A stretch of DNA of 64,000 nt from CAVYVZ01 sp963772065 (GTDB lineage: Bacteria > Acidobacteriota > Vicinamibacteria > Vicinamibacterales > UBA2999), in assembly GCA_963772065.1 (NCBI GenBank), contig CAVYVZ010000010.1, positions 1,240,001 through 1,304,000 on the forward strand. Direction: 5' to 3'. The notes beneath the pieces are model-generated. The model was not told the DNA's origin, did no database searches, and was given only the letters and a program-made list of their open reading frames with translations. The stretch's first letter is position 1. Every line of letters begins with the position of its first letter. Shown one piece after another: positions 43,370 to 52,316 of the stretch. Position numbers and translations under genes: made by a program.

Positions 43370-45539
43370 GGTTCCGCGTTGGCCGGGAAGATGAGCGTGA
43401 ACGTCGACCCTTCGCCCAGACGGCTGTGCAGCATGATGCGGCCGCCGATGGTGGCTGCGAGCCGCCGGCAGATCGCGAGGCCGAGGCCGGTTCCGCCGGT
43501 ACTGGCGTGACGGCGAGTCGTCGACCTGCCGGAAATCCTCGAACACCTTCTCGTGGTTCTCGGGCGCGATCCCGATCCCGGTGTCGCGGACCGCAATCGA
43601 TGCCACGCGTTCGGCGCCCTCGTAGCCGACCGCAAGCTCGATCCCGCCCTGATGCGTGAACTTGAGGGCGTTACTCAGCAGGTTCACGACGATCTGTTTC
43701 ACCTTCTGCCGATCGGTCGTCACCTCGGGCATCAGGACGTTGAGACGCGGCGTGACCGACAGCTTCGACCGCGCGATCACGGCGTCGAGCTCCGCCATCA
43801 CCTCCGGCACCAGCTCGTTCACGTTGAAGCGGCTGATCTGCAGCGGCATCTTGCCCGCCTCGATGCGGGTGATGTCGAGGATCTCGTTGATGATCTGCAG
43901 CAGGTGGCGCCCGTTGGAGTCGATCCGCGTCAGCTGCCGCCGCACCGCGGGCAGGAGATCGCCCGCGACCCCCTGCAGCAGCATGTGCGTGTACCCGAGA
44001 ATCGCGTTGAGCGGCGTCCGGAACTCGTGCGACATGTTGGCGAGGAACTGCGACTTCAGGCGCGATGCCTGCTCCAGCTCGATCGCCTGGCGCCGCAGCA
44101 GCTCGTTCTGCTGGGCGAGCTCCGCGGTCGCGGCCTGCACGCGGGCCTGGAGCTCGTCGGCTCCCGCCCGCAGCTGCTCGGTACAGTCGTGCGCGCTCGA
44201 GCGCCTCCGTCCGATCGTGGAGGATCGTGACGACGGCCGTCAGCTCGCCGGTCTCGGTGAGCACCTTTCCCGCGATCGCTTCAACCGGCACCGAACGCAT
44301 CGTGACCGGATTGACGAGGCCGATCTCGCCGCGCCGGATCTCGCCCGGCCCCGTGACGCCGAGCAGCAGCCCCGAGATGAACGACGAGAAGTGCGCGTCG
44401 TTGGCCTGCACCGTCCGCTGCGCCGTGTCGGGCGCGTCCGCGAAGACGGTGAAGAGCTCCTCCGCGGGCGCGTTCATCAGGACCGTGCCACCGGCCGGGT
44501 CGGTCACGATGATCGGGTCCGCCACGGAATCGATGATGAGGTTCAGCCGATCGCGCTCCGCGCGCGACCCCGCTTCGGCGATACGCAGCTTCTGGTAGTT
44601 CTCCTCGATCTGCTCCGTCGCGCGGCGCAGGTCGGTGATGTTCCGCAGCACCGACACGACACCGGTGCCCTCACGCGGATCCTCGACGACCGTCGACAGG
44701 ACCTCGAACATCAGGTCCGAGCCGTCGCTCGGATCGACGAGCACGAGCTCCCGCGCATCGGGACTCGCCGCCTGTTCCATGGCCGTGCGGGACAGCGCCG
44801 CGGAGAACAGCATGTTGTTCAGACGCACGGCGCGCCGCCGCCCCTCGGTCTCCTCCTCGGTCGCCGCGAAGAGCCTTTCGGCGCGTGAGTTGGCGACGAT
44901 CAGGCGGCCCTCGGTGTCGGTCAGCAAGATGGGGTCTGTCACCGCGTTGATGATCGTGAAGAAGAGCGCGCGCTCGCGGCGCAGCTTCTTCACTTCCTCC
45001 GCGAGGCTCCCCCGGCCGCGCACCTGATCGACCTTCTGGCCGAGGACCGTGAGCAGCCATGCCACTTCGCTGTGGAGCGGACCGGTGCTGCGAAGCAGCA
45101 CGAGGCCGAGCGCCGGCGCGCCCTCCTCCCGGTCACCGCGCAGCGAGACGGCGGTGAACGCGCCGGGACCGAGGGGCGTCGCGCGCCCGCTGCGAACCTC
45201 ACCGTTCGCGCGCGATCCCTTGAACGCCACCGGCTCCTCCGATGACAGCGCCTTAATCAGCGAGTCCCTCGAGTCGGTCATCGGCCACGAGAACAGCTCG
45301 ACGTCGTCGCTCGACACTCCAATGCCGGCGACGCCAACGAGCATGTTGGAGTCGGTGTCCGCAATCAGGCAGGCCGCCTGACGGATGCCCGCATGACGCG
45401 ACAGCCACTCGAGGCTCGCCTGGGCACAGCGGGCGATGTCGTCCGAGTGAACGAGGAAGTACTCGAGCAGCTCGAGCCGCGCGGCGGCGCCCGAGGCAAC
45501 CGGTGCGCGAGCGATCGTCCGCGCCTGCAGTGGACTCAT
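43366..45539 (-). CDS. Soluble PAS-containing sensor histidine kinase (two frameshifts)
   Basis: About 724 residues, no clear membrane segment. An N-terminal GAF-like region (residues about 20-200) is followed by two PAS-type domains (ADTEGRLIVANSRAERLF-like and DPAGGTVLMNAPAEELF), then a coiled linker, HisKA (SHEFRTPLNAILGYTHML) and HATPase with NLLSNALKFTH and RDTGIGIAP. One frame change near 44185 lies before the kinase core and another near 43510 before the GGTGLGLAICRRL G2 box. Both ends remain coherent, so insertion errors are likely. It lies between gvpA and the response regulator and would sense a cytosolic signal. Confidence 0.85.
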
Positions 45540-45557
45540 ATTGCTGACTGGACCCTC

Positions 45558-45698
45558 GGCAGTCGGCGGTGGGCGGTAGGCGGTAGGCTCGATCGAAGTG
45601 CCGCGCGTTGGAAAACGGCCGACCTGCCGCCGGCCGTCTACCGCCGACCCGCCGCCGAACCCTCCTGCCTCCTGCCTACCGCCTACCGCCTACCGCTA
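45558..45698. repeat. GCGGTAG word-repeat palindrome downstream of gvpA
   Basis: GGCGGTAGGCGGTAGGC words (about 45565-45589) recur as the reverse complement GCCTACCGCCTACCGCC further right (about 45674-45696). The interval holds CGGCCGACCTGCCG and CGGCCGTCTACCG inverted words. It fills the gap between gvpA and the histidine kinase gene and could reduce read-through from the abundant gvpA message. Confidence 0.8.
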
Positions 45699-45705
45699 CT
45701 CCCTA

Positions 45706-46044
45706 CTACCTCGTTTGCTGCCGTCGCCGGCGCGCCGCAGGCGCACGGCCAGCGACCGTGCCGCCCTCGAGCTGGGCACGCAGTGCGGCGTTCTCCGCTG
45801 AAAGCTCCTCGAAAGTTCGTGTCGCCTCGATCGTCGGCCGAGCCGCCGACGCCGCGCCGCCGATCGCATCTGAATACTTCAGATACGTGTCGATGGACGC
45901 CACCACCACGCGCGCTTCGACGGTAATCAAGTCGATGCCCACGAGCGAGACGCGCACCCACGCGTCGATCACGATGCCCTTGTCGAGTACGCGGTCAAGG
46001 ACATCGATGAGACTGGTTCCGCCTTGCTGGCGTTCAACGGCCAT
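45706..46044 (-). CDS. gvpA: Gas vesicle structural protein GvpA (extended)
   Basis: 112 residues. Residues about 10-62 are canonical GvpA shell protein: SLIDVLDRVLDKGIVIDAWV, then VSLVGIDLITVEARVVVASIDTYL. A further 45 residues follow: a short coiled coil (FEELSAENAALRAQLEGG) and a basic tail (APAARRRRQQTR), longer than the usual 70-75-residue protein. GvpA polymerises into the ribbed protein wall. A strong AAGGAG ribosome-binding site (46054-46059, - strand) precedes the ATG, fitting high expression. It follows gvpJ by 27 bases. Confidence 0.93.
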   Translation of the reverse strand: MAVERQQGGTSLIDVLDRVLDKGIVIDAWVRVSLVGIDLITVEARVVVASIDTYLKYSDAIGGAASAARPTIEATRTFEELSAENAALRAQLEGGTVAGRAPAARRRRQQTR

Positions 46045-46071
46045 CGTGGAAGCTCCTTCGCGTCACGTGCA

Positions 46072-46419
46072 CTAGTCTTTGGGGGGCGGCATGGCGCGAC
46101 CGCGGCGGCGGGTCGAGCGCGTCAACGTTGCGAGCCGCCGTTCGAGCGCATGAATCTGTCTGCGCAGCTCGAGGTTCTCCTCGAGCACCTGTTCCCGGCC
46201 TGGCGACAGGTGTCGATCGTACTTCCACCAGTCGAGTCCAATCTCTTCCGCTTTGTCGATCGAGCAGATCATCAGCCTGATGCGAATGGTCAGGAGCTCG
46301 ACTTCCGCCAGCGAGACCTTGATGTCCCCGGCGACAACCAGTCCCTTATCGAGAACCCGGTCGAGGACGTCAACAAGCCCGGCATTGTTACGCTGGCTCC
46401 CTGTCAGCTCGTTCGGCAT
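46072..46419 (-). CDS. gvpJ: GvpA-family minor protein GvpJ
   Basis: 115 residues with a GvpA-family core (GLVDVLDRVLDKGLVVAGDIK, then VSLAEVELLTIRIRLMICSID) and the EIGLDWWKYD segment typical of GvpJ. A C-terminal coiled coil (VLEENLELRRQIHALERRL) and basic end follow. GvpJ is a minor component thought to act at the conical vesicle tips or in nucleation. It is the first gene of the cluster, 62 bases downstream of the inferred transcription start. Confidence 0.88.
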   Translation of the reverse strand: MPNELTGSQRNNAGLVDVLDRVLDKGLVVAGDIKVSLAEVELLTIRIRLMICSIDKAEEIGLDWWKYDRHLSPGREQVLEENLELRRQIHALERRLATLTRSTRRRGRAMPPPKD

Positions 46420-46488
46420 GAAGCGGAGGTCGGATCAGCAGGTGAAGCGTTTCCGCATGAGGCAATCCATCGGCCCCGAGGACGTCGA

Positions 46489-46517
46489 AGTATAGCTTGC
46501 ACAATGATCTGCGACAA
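46489..46517 (-). promoter_or_regulatory. Sigma-70-type promoter for the gas vesicle operon
   Basis: Read on the - strand, TTGTCG (46517-46512) and TATACT (46494-46489) are separated by exactly 17 bases. TATACT matches five of six bases of the -10 consensus. The predicted start is near 46481, about 62 bases before the gvpJ ATG. It lies in the 239-base divergent gap shared with the hybrid histidine kinase gene, the only long promoter region of the cluster. Confidence 0.5.
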
Positions 46518-46658
46518 CGACGCAGCCCTTATCTCAGCCGTAACGCAGCCGCGTAACGTCAACACGGCCGAGCTTTTCCGCAGATTGCACTGGAGACTAC
46601 ACTTCGGGCCTCCCGTGGGCGACCCCCGCCTACCTTTTGTCCTCACGAGCGCGGTCGG

Positions 46659-48602
46659 ATGACGACGTGGTTCCAGACCCTCAGGATTCGCCGCAAGCTG
46701 GTCGTGATGACCGCGGCGTCGACATCTGCCGCGCTACTGCTCGCCGGCGGAGGCTTCCTGGTGTGGGACGCGCTGGCGTTCCGTACCTTTATCGAGCGCG
46801 ACGTCGCGTCCCAGGCGCGCGTGGTGAGTGCGAACGTCGCGCCCGCGCTCGTCCTCAACGATGAGGACGCCGTCGGCGAAGCCGTTTCGGCGTTCGAGCT
46901 GCGGCCTCCCGTGGTCATGGCCTGTGTGTATGGCGCCGATCGGCGTCTCGTCGCGACCTACCATCGCGAGCGTTCCGGCCGTTGTCCGGACGAGTCGAGC
47001 GTGAGCTCCTCCTTCACCTTTCAGGAAGCACGGTTCGTCATCCCGATCACGTATGCGGGCTCGCGCATGGGCACTTTGTTCGTCCACCGCGACCTTGCGG
47101 ATATGCGCGAGCGTATGCTCGTCGGTCTGGGCACGGTCGCCGGCCTGGTTGCCGTCTGTACCGTCGTGGCCCTGGCCGTCGGCGCGCTCCTACAGCGCTC
47201 GATTGTCGAGCCGATGCTGCAGCTCGCCGCAGCGGCACGTACCGTCTCCGATGGAAAGCACGGCGCTCCGCGGCTCGTCCCGACGGCGAACGACGAAGTC
47301 GGCATCGTGATGCATGCCTTCAACGACATGCTCGATCGCATCACGGAACGGACCACGGCCCTGTCACGCGCGAACAAAGATCTTCAGCGGGAAATCGAGG
47401 AGCGCACGCGAGTGGAAGCGGAGCGCACCAACCTGCTGGCGCGCGAACGTGACGCGAATCGTCTGAAGGACGAGTTCCTGGCCACGCTGTCGCACGAACT
47501 GCGCACGCCGCTCAACGCGGTGCTCGGCTGGACGCGTGTGCTGCGCGGGCCGGGCGTGGAGGGCGATGCGCGGGCGCGCGCGCTCGAGAGCATCGAGCGC
47601 AACGCACGCGTCCAGGCGCGGCTCGTCGAAGACCTCCTCGAGGTCTCCCGCATCGTCACCGGCAAGCTCCGGCTCGATGTGCGCGCGACCGACCTCGCCG
47701 CGATCGTCGACTCGGCGCTGCAGGTGATGCGGCCGGCCGCGGTGGCGAAGCGGATCCGGCTGCGGGCCGACCTGCGCGTTCGCCCGGCGATGACCTCGGG
47801 CGATCCCGACCGGCTGCAGCAGGTCATCTGGAACCTGCTCTCGAACGCGGTGAAATTCACCCCCGTCGGCGGCGACGTGGACGTGCAGCTGCGGCGCGAG
47901 GATGGCTTCGTCCTCGCCATCCGGGACACGGGAATCGGGATCGAGCGCAAGTTTCTGCCGCATGTCTTCGAGCCATTCCGTCAGGCGGACGGCACGGCGA
48001 GCCGCGAGCACGGCGGCCTCGGCCTCGGCCTCGCGATTGTGAAGCAGATCGTGCAGCTGCATGGAGGCACGGTGAGGGCCGAGAGTGGCGGGGCTGGCAC
48101 CGGGTCCACCTTCGAAGTCCATCTCCCGTCGGAGCTGCCCGCGGAGGACCGGCTCGTGAGGCGGGACCCCTCGGAGATCGCGCTGCCGGTTCCAGCGCTC
48201 GATCCGCGGCTGCTCGACGGGATTGCGGTGCTCGTGGTCGATGACGACGAAGACGCCGTCGATCTGCTGTGCACGATCTTCGCGAGCTACGGGGCCACGA
48301 CGCATCGGGCGACCACCGCCGGCGGGGCGATCCAGGTCCTCGAGCGCGCCGTGCCCGATGTCCTCGTCAGCGACATCGCCATGCCGTTCGAGGACGGCTA
48401 CTCCCTGATCAAGCGGGTGCGCGAGCGCTCCCCGGCGCGAGGCGGCCTGGTGCCAGCCGTGGCGCTGACGGCGTATGCATCGCCCGGCGATCGCCTCGCG
48501 GCACTCGCCGCCGGCTACCAGGCCCACGTGAGCAAACCGTACGAGCCATCGGAAGTCGTCGCGCTCGTCGAACGCCTCGCGCACGCGGCGATGACGGGAT
48601 AA
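46659..48602 (+). CDS. Membrane hybrid histidine kinase with receiver domain
   Basis: 647 residues. Helix 1 (about 16-36) and helix 2 (about 157-177) enclose a periplasmic domain of about 120 residues of the CHASE8-like kind. HAMP follows (178-230), then HisKA with SHELRTPLNAVLGW near 275, HATPase with NLLSNAVKFTPV, RDTGIGIE and GLGLGLAIVKQ, and a C-terminal REC (about 520-640) with VVDDDEDAVDLL, the DIAMPF aspartate and the KPYEP lysine. It is divergent from the gas vesicle operon and shares its promoter gap, so it is a candidate regulator of it, though the target is not shown. Confidence 0.92.
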   Translation: MTTWFQTLRIRRKLVVMTAASTSAALLLAGGGFLVWDALAFRTFIERDVASQARVVSANVAPALVLNDEDAVGEAVSAFELRPPVVMACVYGADRRLVATYHRERSGRCPDESSVSSSFTFQEARFVIPITYAGSRMGTLFVHRDLADMRERMLVGLGTVAGLVAVCTVVALAVGALLQRSIVEPMLQLAAAARTVSDGKHGAPRLVPTANDEVGIVMHAFNDMLDRITERTTALSRANKDLQREIEERTRVEAERTNLLARERDANRLKDEFLATLSHELRTPLNAVLGWTRVLRGPGVEGDARARALESIERNARVQARLVEDLLEVSRIVTGKLRLDVRATDLAAIVDSALQVMRPAAVAKRIRLRADLRVRPAMTSGDPDRLQQVIWNLLSNAVKFTPVGGDVDVQLRREDGFVLAIRDTGIGIERKFLPHVFEPFRQADGTASREHGGLGLGLAIVKQIVQLHGGTVRAESGGAGTGSTFEVHLPSELPAEDRLVRRDPSEIALPVPALDPRLLDGIAVLVVDDDEDAVDLLCTIFASYGATTHRATTAGGAIQVLERAVPDVLVSDIAMPFEDGYSLIKRVRERSPARGGLVPAVALTAYASPGDRLAALAAGYQAHVSKPYEPSEVVALVERLAHAAMTG

Positions 48603-48603
48603 C

Positions 48604-48641
48604 GGTTCGTCGAACCAACGAACCGACGAACCGACGAAGTT
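48604..48641. repeat. CGAACCGACGAACC word repeat
   Basis: Head-to-tail forms of CGACGAACCGACGAACC following GGTTCGTCGAACC, itself a near palindrome. It occupies the 50-base gap between the hybrid kinase and yajQ. Confidence 0.7.
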
Positions 48642-48655
48642 GTTAAGATTAGTTC

Positions 48656-49159
48656 ATGGCGAACCTGTGCTCGTTCGATGTCACATCGAACGTCGACCTC
48701 CAGGAAGTCGACAACGCCTTGAATCAGGCACGCAAGGAGGTCGCGCAGCGGTACGACTTCAAGGGCTCGAAGGCCTCGATCGAGTTCGACGCCAAGGAGT
48801 CGAAGCTCGTGCTGGTGGCAGACGACGAGTTCAAGCTGAACTCGCTCTGGGAGGTCGTGCAGACACGTTTCGTGCGGCGCAACGTCCCCGTCCGGAATCT
48901 GTCGCGCGGCGCGGTTCAGCCGGCGGCGAACACCACCGTCCGGCAGGAGATCACGCTGCAACAGGGAATTCCCACCGAGAAAGCGAAGGACATCGTCAGG
49001 TTTCTGAAGGACGCGAAGCTGAAGAAGGTGCAGGCGTCGATTCAGGGCGATCAGCTGCGCGTGCAGTCGCCGTCGAAGGACGACCTCCAGGAGGCGATGC
49101 GGCTGCTGCGCGATGGTGACTTCGGCGTGGCGCTCCAGTTCGGCAACTACCGAGGATAG
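48656..49159 (+). CDS. yajQ: YajQ-family nucleotide (cyclic-di-GMP) binding protein
   Basis: 167 residues, the standard YajQ length. It begins SFDVTSNVDLQEVDNALNQA and carries RYDFKGSKASIEFD, the QGIPTEKAKDIVRFLKDAKLK segment and the end FGVALQFGNYR. Some family members bind cyclic-di-GMP and affect transcription; others have been reported to bind GTP or tRNA. ATG at 48656. No obvious operon partner: upstream is the hybrid kinase, downstream the convergent glgX. Confidence 0.95.
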   Translation: MANLCSFDVTSNVDLQEVDNALNQARKEVAQRYDFKGSKASIEFDAKESKLVLVADDEFKLNSLWEVVQTRFVRRNVPVRNLSRGAVQPAANTTVRQEITLQQGIPTEKAKDIVRFLKDAKLKKVQASIQGDQLRVQSPSKDDLQEAMRLLRDGDFGVALQFGNYRG

Positions 49160-49165
49160 GCCGGC

Positions 49166-51304
49166 TCACGCGGCGGGCTGCCGCGACAGGACCAGGAGCG
49201 ATCGGCCGGGAACGTCGACGGTCCCTCCGGCGGCCACCGTCGTCGCGTTTTCGCCGAGCTCGTTGTTGGTATCCACGACGACCATCCATCGCTCGCCGAA
49301 CGATGCCGGCGGCATGATGAACGGCAGCGGCTCGTGATGCGCGTTGAAGAGCAGGAGGAAGCTGTCGTCGCGCAGGCGGGCGCCATGCTCGTCGAGGTCG
49401 GGCAGCGCATCCCCATTCAGGAAGACCGCACAGGACTTGGCGAAGCCCTTGTGCCAGTCCTCCTCTGACATCTCCTGCGCGTCCGGGCGGAACCACGCGA
49501 TGTCGGCCACGTCCTTTCCGCGGAGCGGACGCCCCTTGAACCATCGGCGCCGCTGAAACACCGGGTGATCCCGTTTGAGCTGCACGACACGGCGCGTGAA
49601 CTCGAGCAGCCCGCGGTCGGCGGCCTCCCAGTCGAGCCACGAGACCTCATTGTCCTGGCAGTACGCGTTGTTGTTGCCCTGCTGCGTGCGGCCGATCTCG
49701 TCGCCGCCCAGAATCATCGGGATGCCCTGAGACAGCAACAGCGTCGTGAGGAAGTTTCTCGATTGGCGGGCGCGGCAGTCGTTCACCGCCGGATCGTCGG
49801 TGGGCCCCTCCGCCCCGCAGTTCCACGATCGGTTGTGGCTCTCGCCGTCGCGGTTCTCCTCGCCGTTGGCTTCGTTGTGCTTCTCGTTGAACGACACGAG
49901 ATCGCGCAGCGTGAAGCCGTCGTGCGCGGTGACGAAGTTCACGCTCGCGTACGGCTTCCGGCCGTCGTCCTCGTACAGATCGGCGCTGCCCGTGAGGCGG
50001 TGGGCGAACTCGGCGAGCGTCTGGTCCTCGCCGCGCCAGTAGTCGCGCACCGTGTCGCGATACTTGCCGTTCCACTCGCACCAACGCACCGGGAAGTTGC
50101 CCACCTGATAGCCGCCTGCGCCGATGTCCCACGGCTCGGCGATGAGCTTCACGCCGGCCAGCACGGGATCCTGGTGGATGATGTCGAAGAAGGCCGAGAG
50201 CCGGTCGACGTCGTAGAGCTCCCGGGCGAGCGTGGAGGCCAGGTCGAAACGGAAGCCATCCACGTGCATTTCCTGAACCCAGTAGCGCAGCGAATCCATC
50301 ACCAGCTGCAGGGCATGCGGATGCCGCATGTTGAGGGTGTTGCCGGTTCCGGTGTAGTCCCGGTAGAACCGCGACTCGTCTTCGACGCGATAGTAGGCAC
50401 GGTTGTCGATGCCTCTCAGCGAGAGCATCGGCCCGAGGTGGTTCCCCTCGCCGGTGTGGTTGTACACGACGTCGAGGATGACCTCGAGGCCCGCGGCATG
50501 GAGCGATTTGACCATCGCCTTGAACTCGGCGACCTGTCCCTCGCTGTCGCCGACGCTCGAGTATCCGCGGTGCGGCGCGAAGTAGCCGATCGAGTGGTAG
50601 CCCCAATAGTTGCGCAGCCCCTTGTCCAGGAGATGCGGTTCGTGAATGAACTGGTGAATCGGAAGGAGCTCCACGGCGGTGACGCCGAGCGACGTCAGGT
50701 GCTCGACGGCGGCTGGATGCGCGAGCGCCGCATACGTACCTCGCATCGCCTCGGGAATGTCCGGGTGGCGCTGCGTGAAACCCTTGACATGCACTTCGTA
50801 CACGACCGTCTCATGGAGCGGCCGACGAAGGAGCGCGTCGCCGTTCCAATCGAACCGCCCGTCGATGACGACGCTCTTCGGCATGTCGGGGGCGCTGTCG
50901 CTGTCATCACGCTGGAGGTCGTCGCCGCCGAGCGGGTAGGGGAAGAGTGACTGACCCCACCTGAACTCGCCGGCGATCGCGCGCGCATAGGGGTCGAGCA
51001 GGAGCTTCGCGGGATTGCAGCGCATGCCGCGTGCGGGATCCCAGGGGCCGCGGACGCGGAATCCGTATCGCTGTCCAGGGCCGATGCCCGGCAGGTAGCC
51101 ATGCCAGCAGAACGCGGTGCGCTCCGGGAGCACGATGCGCCGTTCGCGATCCGATTCGTCGAACAGGCACAGCTCGACGCTTTCGGCCACTTCCGAGAAC
51201 AGCGAGAAGTTCGTTCCTTTGCCGTCCCACGTGGCGCCAAGCGGGAGCGGATCCCCCGGTCGCAGGCGCGCTCTCAAGCGGGCTGCGGCTTCAGGCGCCG
51301 GCAT
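49166..51304 (-). CDS. glgX: Glycogen debranching enzyme (isoamylase type)
   Basis: GH13 enzyme hydrolysing alpha-1,6 branches of glycogen in the cytosol, 712 residues. N-terminal CBM48 domain with PLGATWDGKGTNFSLFSE. Catalytic regions: DVVYNHTGEGN, DGFRFDLASTLARE with the nucleophile aspartate, LIAEPWDIG with the acid glutamate and FVTAHDGFTLRDLV with the third acid. A C-terminal beta domain follows. It can serve as TreX, making unbranched chains for the treY product two genes away. It is followed on the same strand by nothing; upstream neighbour is a small hypothetical gene 14 bases away. Confidence 0.95.
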   Translation of the reverse strand: MPAPEAAARLRARLRPGDPLPLGATWDGKGTNFSLFSEVAESVELCLFDESDRERRIVLPERTAFCWHGYLPGIGPGQRYGFRVRGPWDPARGMRCNPAKLLLDPYARAIAGEFRWGQSLFPYPLGGDDLQRDDSDSAPDMPKSVVIDGRFDWNGDALLRRPLHETVVYEVHVKGFTQRHPDIPEAMRGTYAALAHPAAVEHLTSLGVTAVELLPIHQFIHEPHLLDKGLRNYWGYHSIGYFAPHRGYSSVGDSEGQVAEFKAMVKSLHAAGLEVILDVVYNHTGEGNHLGPMLSLRGIDNRAYYRVEDESRFYRDYTGTGNTLNMRHPHALQLVMDSLRYWVQEMHVDGFRFDLASTLARELYDVDRLSAFFDIIHQDPVLAGVKLIAEPWDIGAGGYQVGNFPVRWCEWNGKYRDTVRDYWRGEDQTLAEFAHRLTGSADLYEDDGRKPYASVNFVTAHDGFTLRDLVSFNEKHNEANGEENRDGESHNRSWNCGAEGPTDDPAVNDCRARQSRNFLTTLLLSQGIPMILGGDEIGRTQQGNNNAYCQDNEVSWLDWEAADRGLLEFTRRVVQLKRDHPVFQRRRWFKGRPLRGKDVADIAWFRPDAQEMSEEDWHKGFAKSCAVFLNGDALPDLDEHGARLRDDSFLLLFNAHHEPLPFIMPPASFGERWMVVVDTNNELGENATTVAAGGTVDVPGRSLLVLSRQPAA

Positions 51305-51317
51305 GTCGAGAGCTCCA

Positions 51318-51626
51318 TTACAGCAGCTCGATCGCCATCGCGCGAACGACGATTTCGGCCTGCCGGAATCGCGCCGCCAGCGCCGTCCTGTAGCGAGACC
51401 ACGACACGCGGTCGAGCGCGTCGGTCATGACCTCGACCACGACCATGTCGTCATGGTGAATGCGCCCATCGGGATCCTCCCACGTACCTTCGGCCGGCGC
51501 CCGCGTGTACGCGGTTGCGCCGCCGAACCGGTCGGTCAGCTCACCGCGCACGGATGCAAAGTCGTTGTACCAAAAACGATGGCCGGCGTTGTCGTAGAGC
51601 GGAAGCAGCACCTGGACGAGGAACAT
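51318..51626 (-). CDS. Conserved hypothetical protein
   Basis: 102 residues from the ATG at 51624-51626 (a TTG at 51635 would add three residues). It has a mixed alpha/beta look: FLVQVLLPLYDNAGHRFWY, GGATAYTRAPAEGTWEDPDG and VVVEVMTDALDRVSWSRYRT. These segments suggest a ferredoxin-like or dabb-type fold, but no family is recognised. It lies between glgX and the DUF4956 gene on the same strand, possibly co-transcribed. Confidence 0.6.
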   Translation of the reverse strand: MFLVQVLLPLYDNAGHRFWYNDFASVRGELTDRFGGATAYTRAPAEGTWEDPDGRIHHDDMVVVEVMTDALDRVSWSRYRTALAARFRQAEIVVRAMAIELL

Positions 51627-51635
51627 ACGAGGCAA

Positions 51636-52316
51636 TCACTTCTTCTTTTTTTCCTCCCAGACGACTTCCTTCTCGCCGTTGCCGTCGATCATGAGGATGG
51701 CGTTCGACAATCGGTCGGTCTTCGTTTCCAGCGGCAGGTCCGCTTCGTAGACCAGCTCCTTCGCGCCGGCGCTTCGAAGCTCATACTTCACGTCGTAGCG
51801 GCGGAGGATGGACTCGACCTCCGCGCGCATGGCGGCGGGATCGGGGGCCGTCACCTTCAACTCGAACGTCTTGCGGCGCTCGGGCTCGAGCGACTCGATC
51901 ACCCAGAGTACGGCAAGGATGAAGAGCGTCGCGAAGAGCGCGAGACCGTACAGCTCCACGCCGGTCGCGAGACCGAGGCTGAGCGTCGCCAGCATCACCA
52001 CGGCATCCTTGGGGTCGTCGATCTTCGCGCGGTAGCGGATCAGGTTTGCGGCGCCGACGATGCCAAACGCGCGCGCAAGGCTCGCGCCCACGATGATCAT
52101 GACCAGCGCGCCGACGATCGCGAGAACGATCTGCGTCTGGATCACCGGCGCCGATCGGGGCGGCGTGCCCCGCCGTTTTGGCCGGAAGGCGAGCGCCGCG
52201 CCCAGCATGGCGGCGACAGGGAGCGCCAGGAGGGCGCGCACCACCATCTCCGCGTGCGCCTCCAGCATGTCGGGAACGTAGTGCGACAGGTTGGGAAATA
52301 CCGTCTGATCAAGCAT
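51636..52316 (-). CDS. DUF4956 family membrane protein
   Basis: 226 residues from the ATG at 52314-52316. It has an N-terminal leader, then several hydrophobic helices (MVVRALLALPVAAMLGAALAF, IVLAIVGALVMIIVGASLARA, ALFATLFILAVLWVIE) and a cytosolic C-terminal domain. Conserved DUF4956 text is FGIVGAANLIRYRAKIDDPKDA. Family members often neighbour VTC/CotH-type genes, but their function is not settled. It overlaps the following lipoprotein gene end by 8 bases, so the two are coupled. Confidence 0.82.
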   Translation of the reverse strand: MLDQTVFPNLSHYVPDMLEAHAEMVVRALLALPVAAMLGAALAFRPKRRGTPPRSAPVIQTQIVLAIVGALVMIIVGASLARAFGIVGAANLIRYRAKIDDPKDAVVMLATLSLGLATGVELYGLALFATLFILAVLWVIESLEPERRKTFELKVTAPDPAAMRAEVESILRRYDVKYELRSAGAKELVYEADLPLETKTDRLSNAILMIDGNGEKEVVWEEKKKK

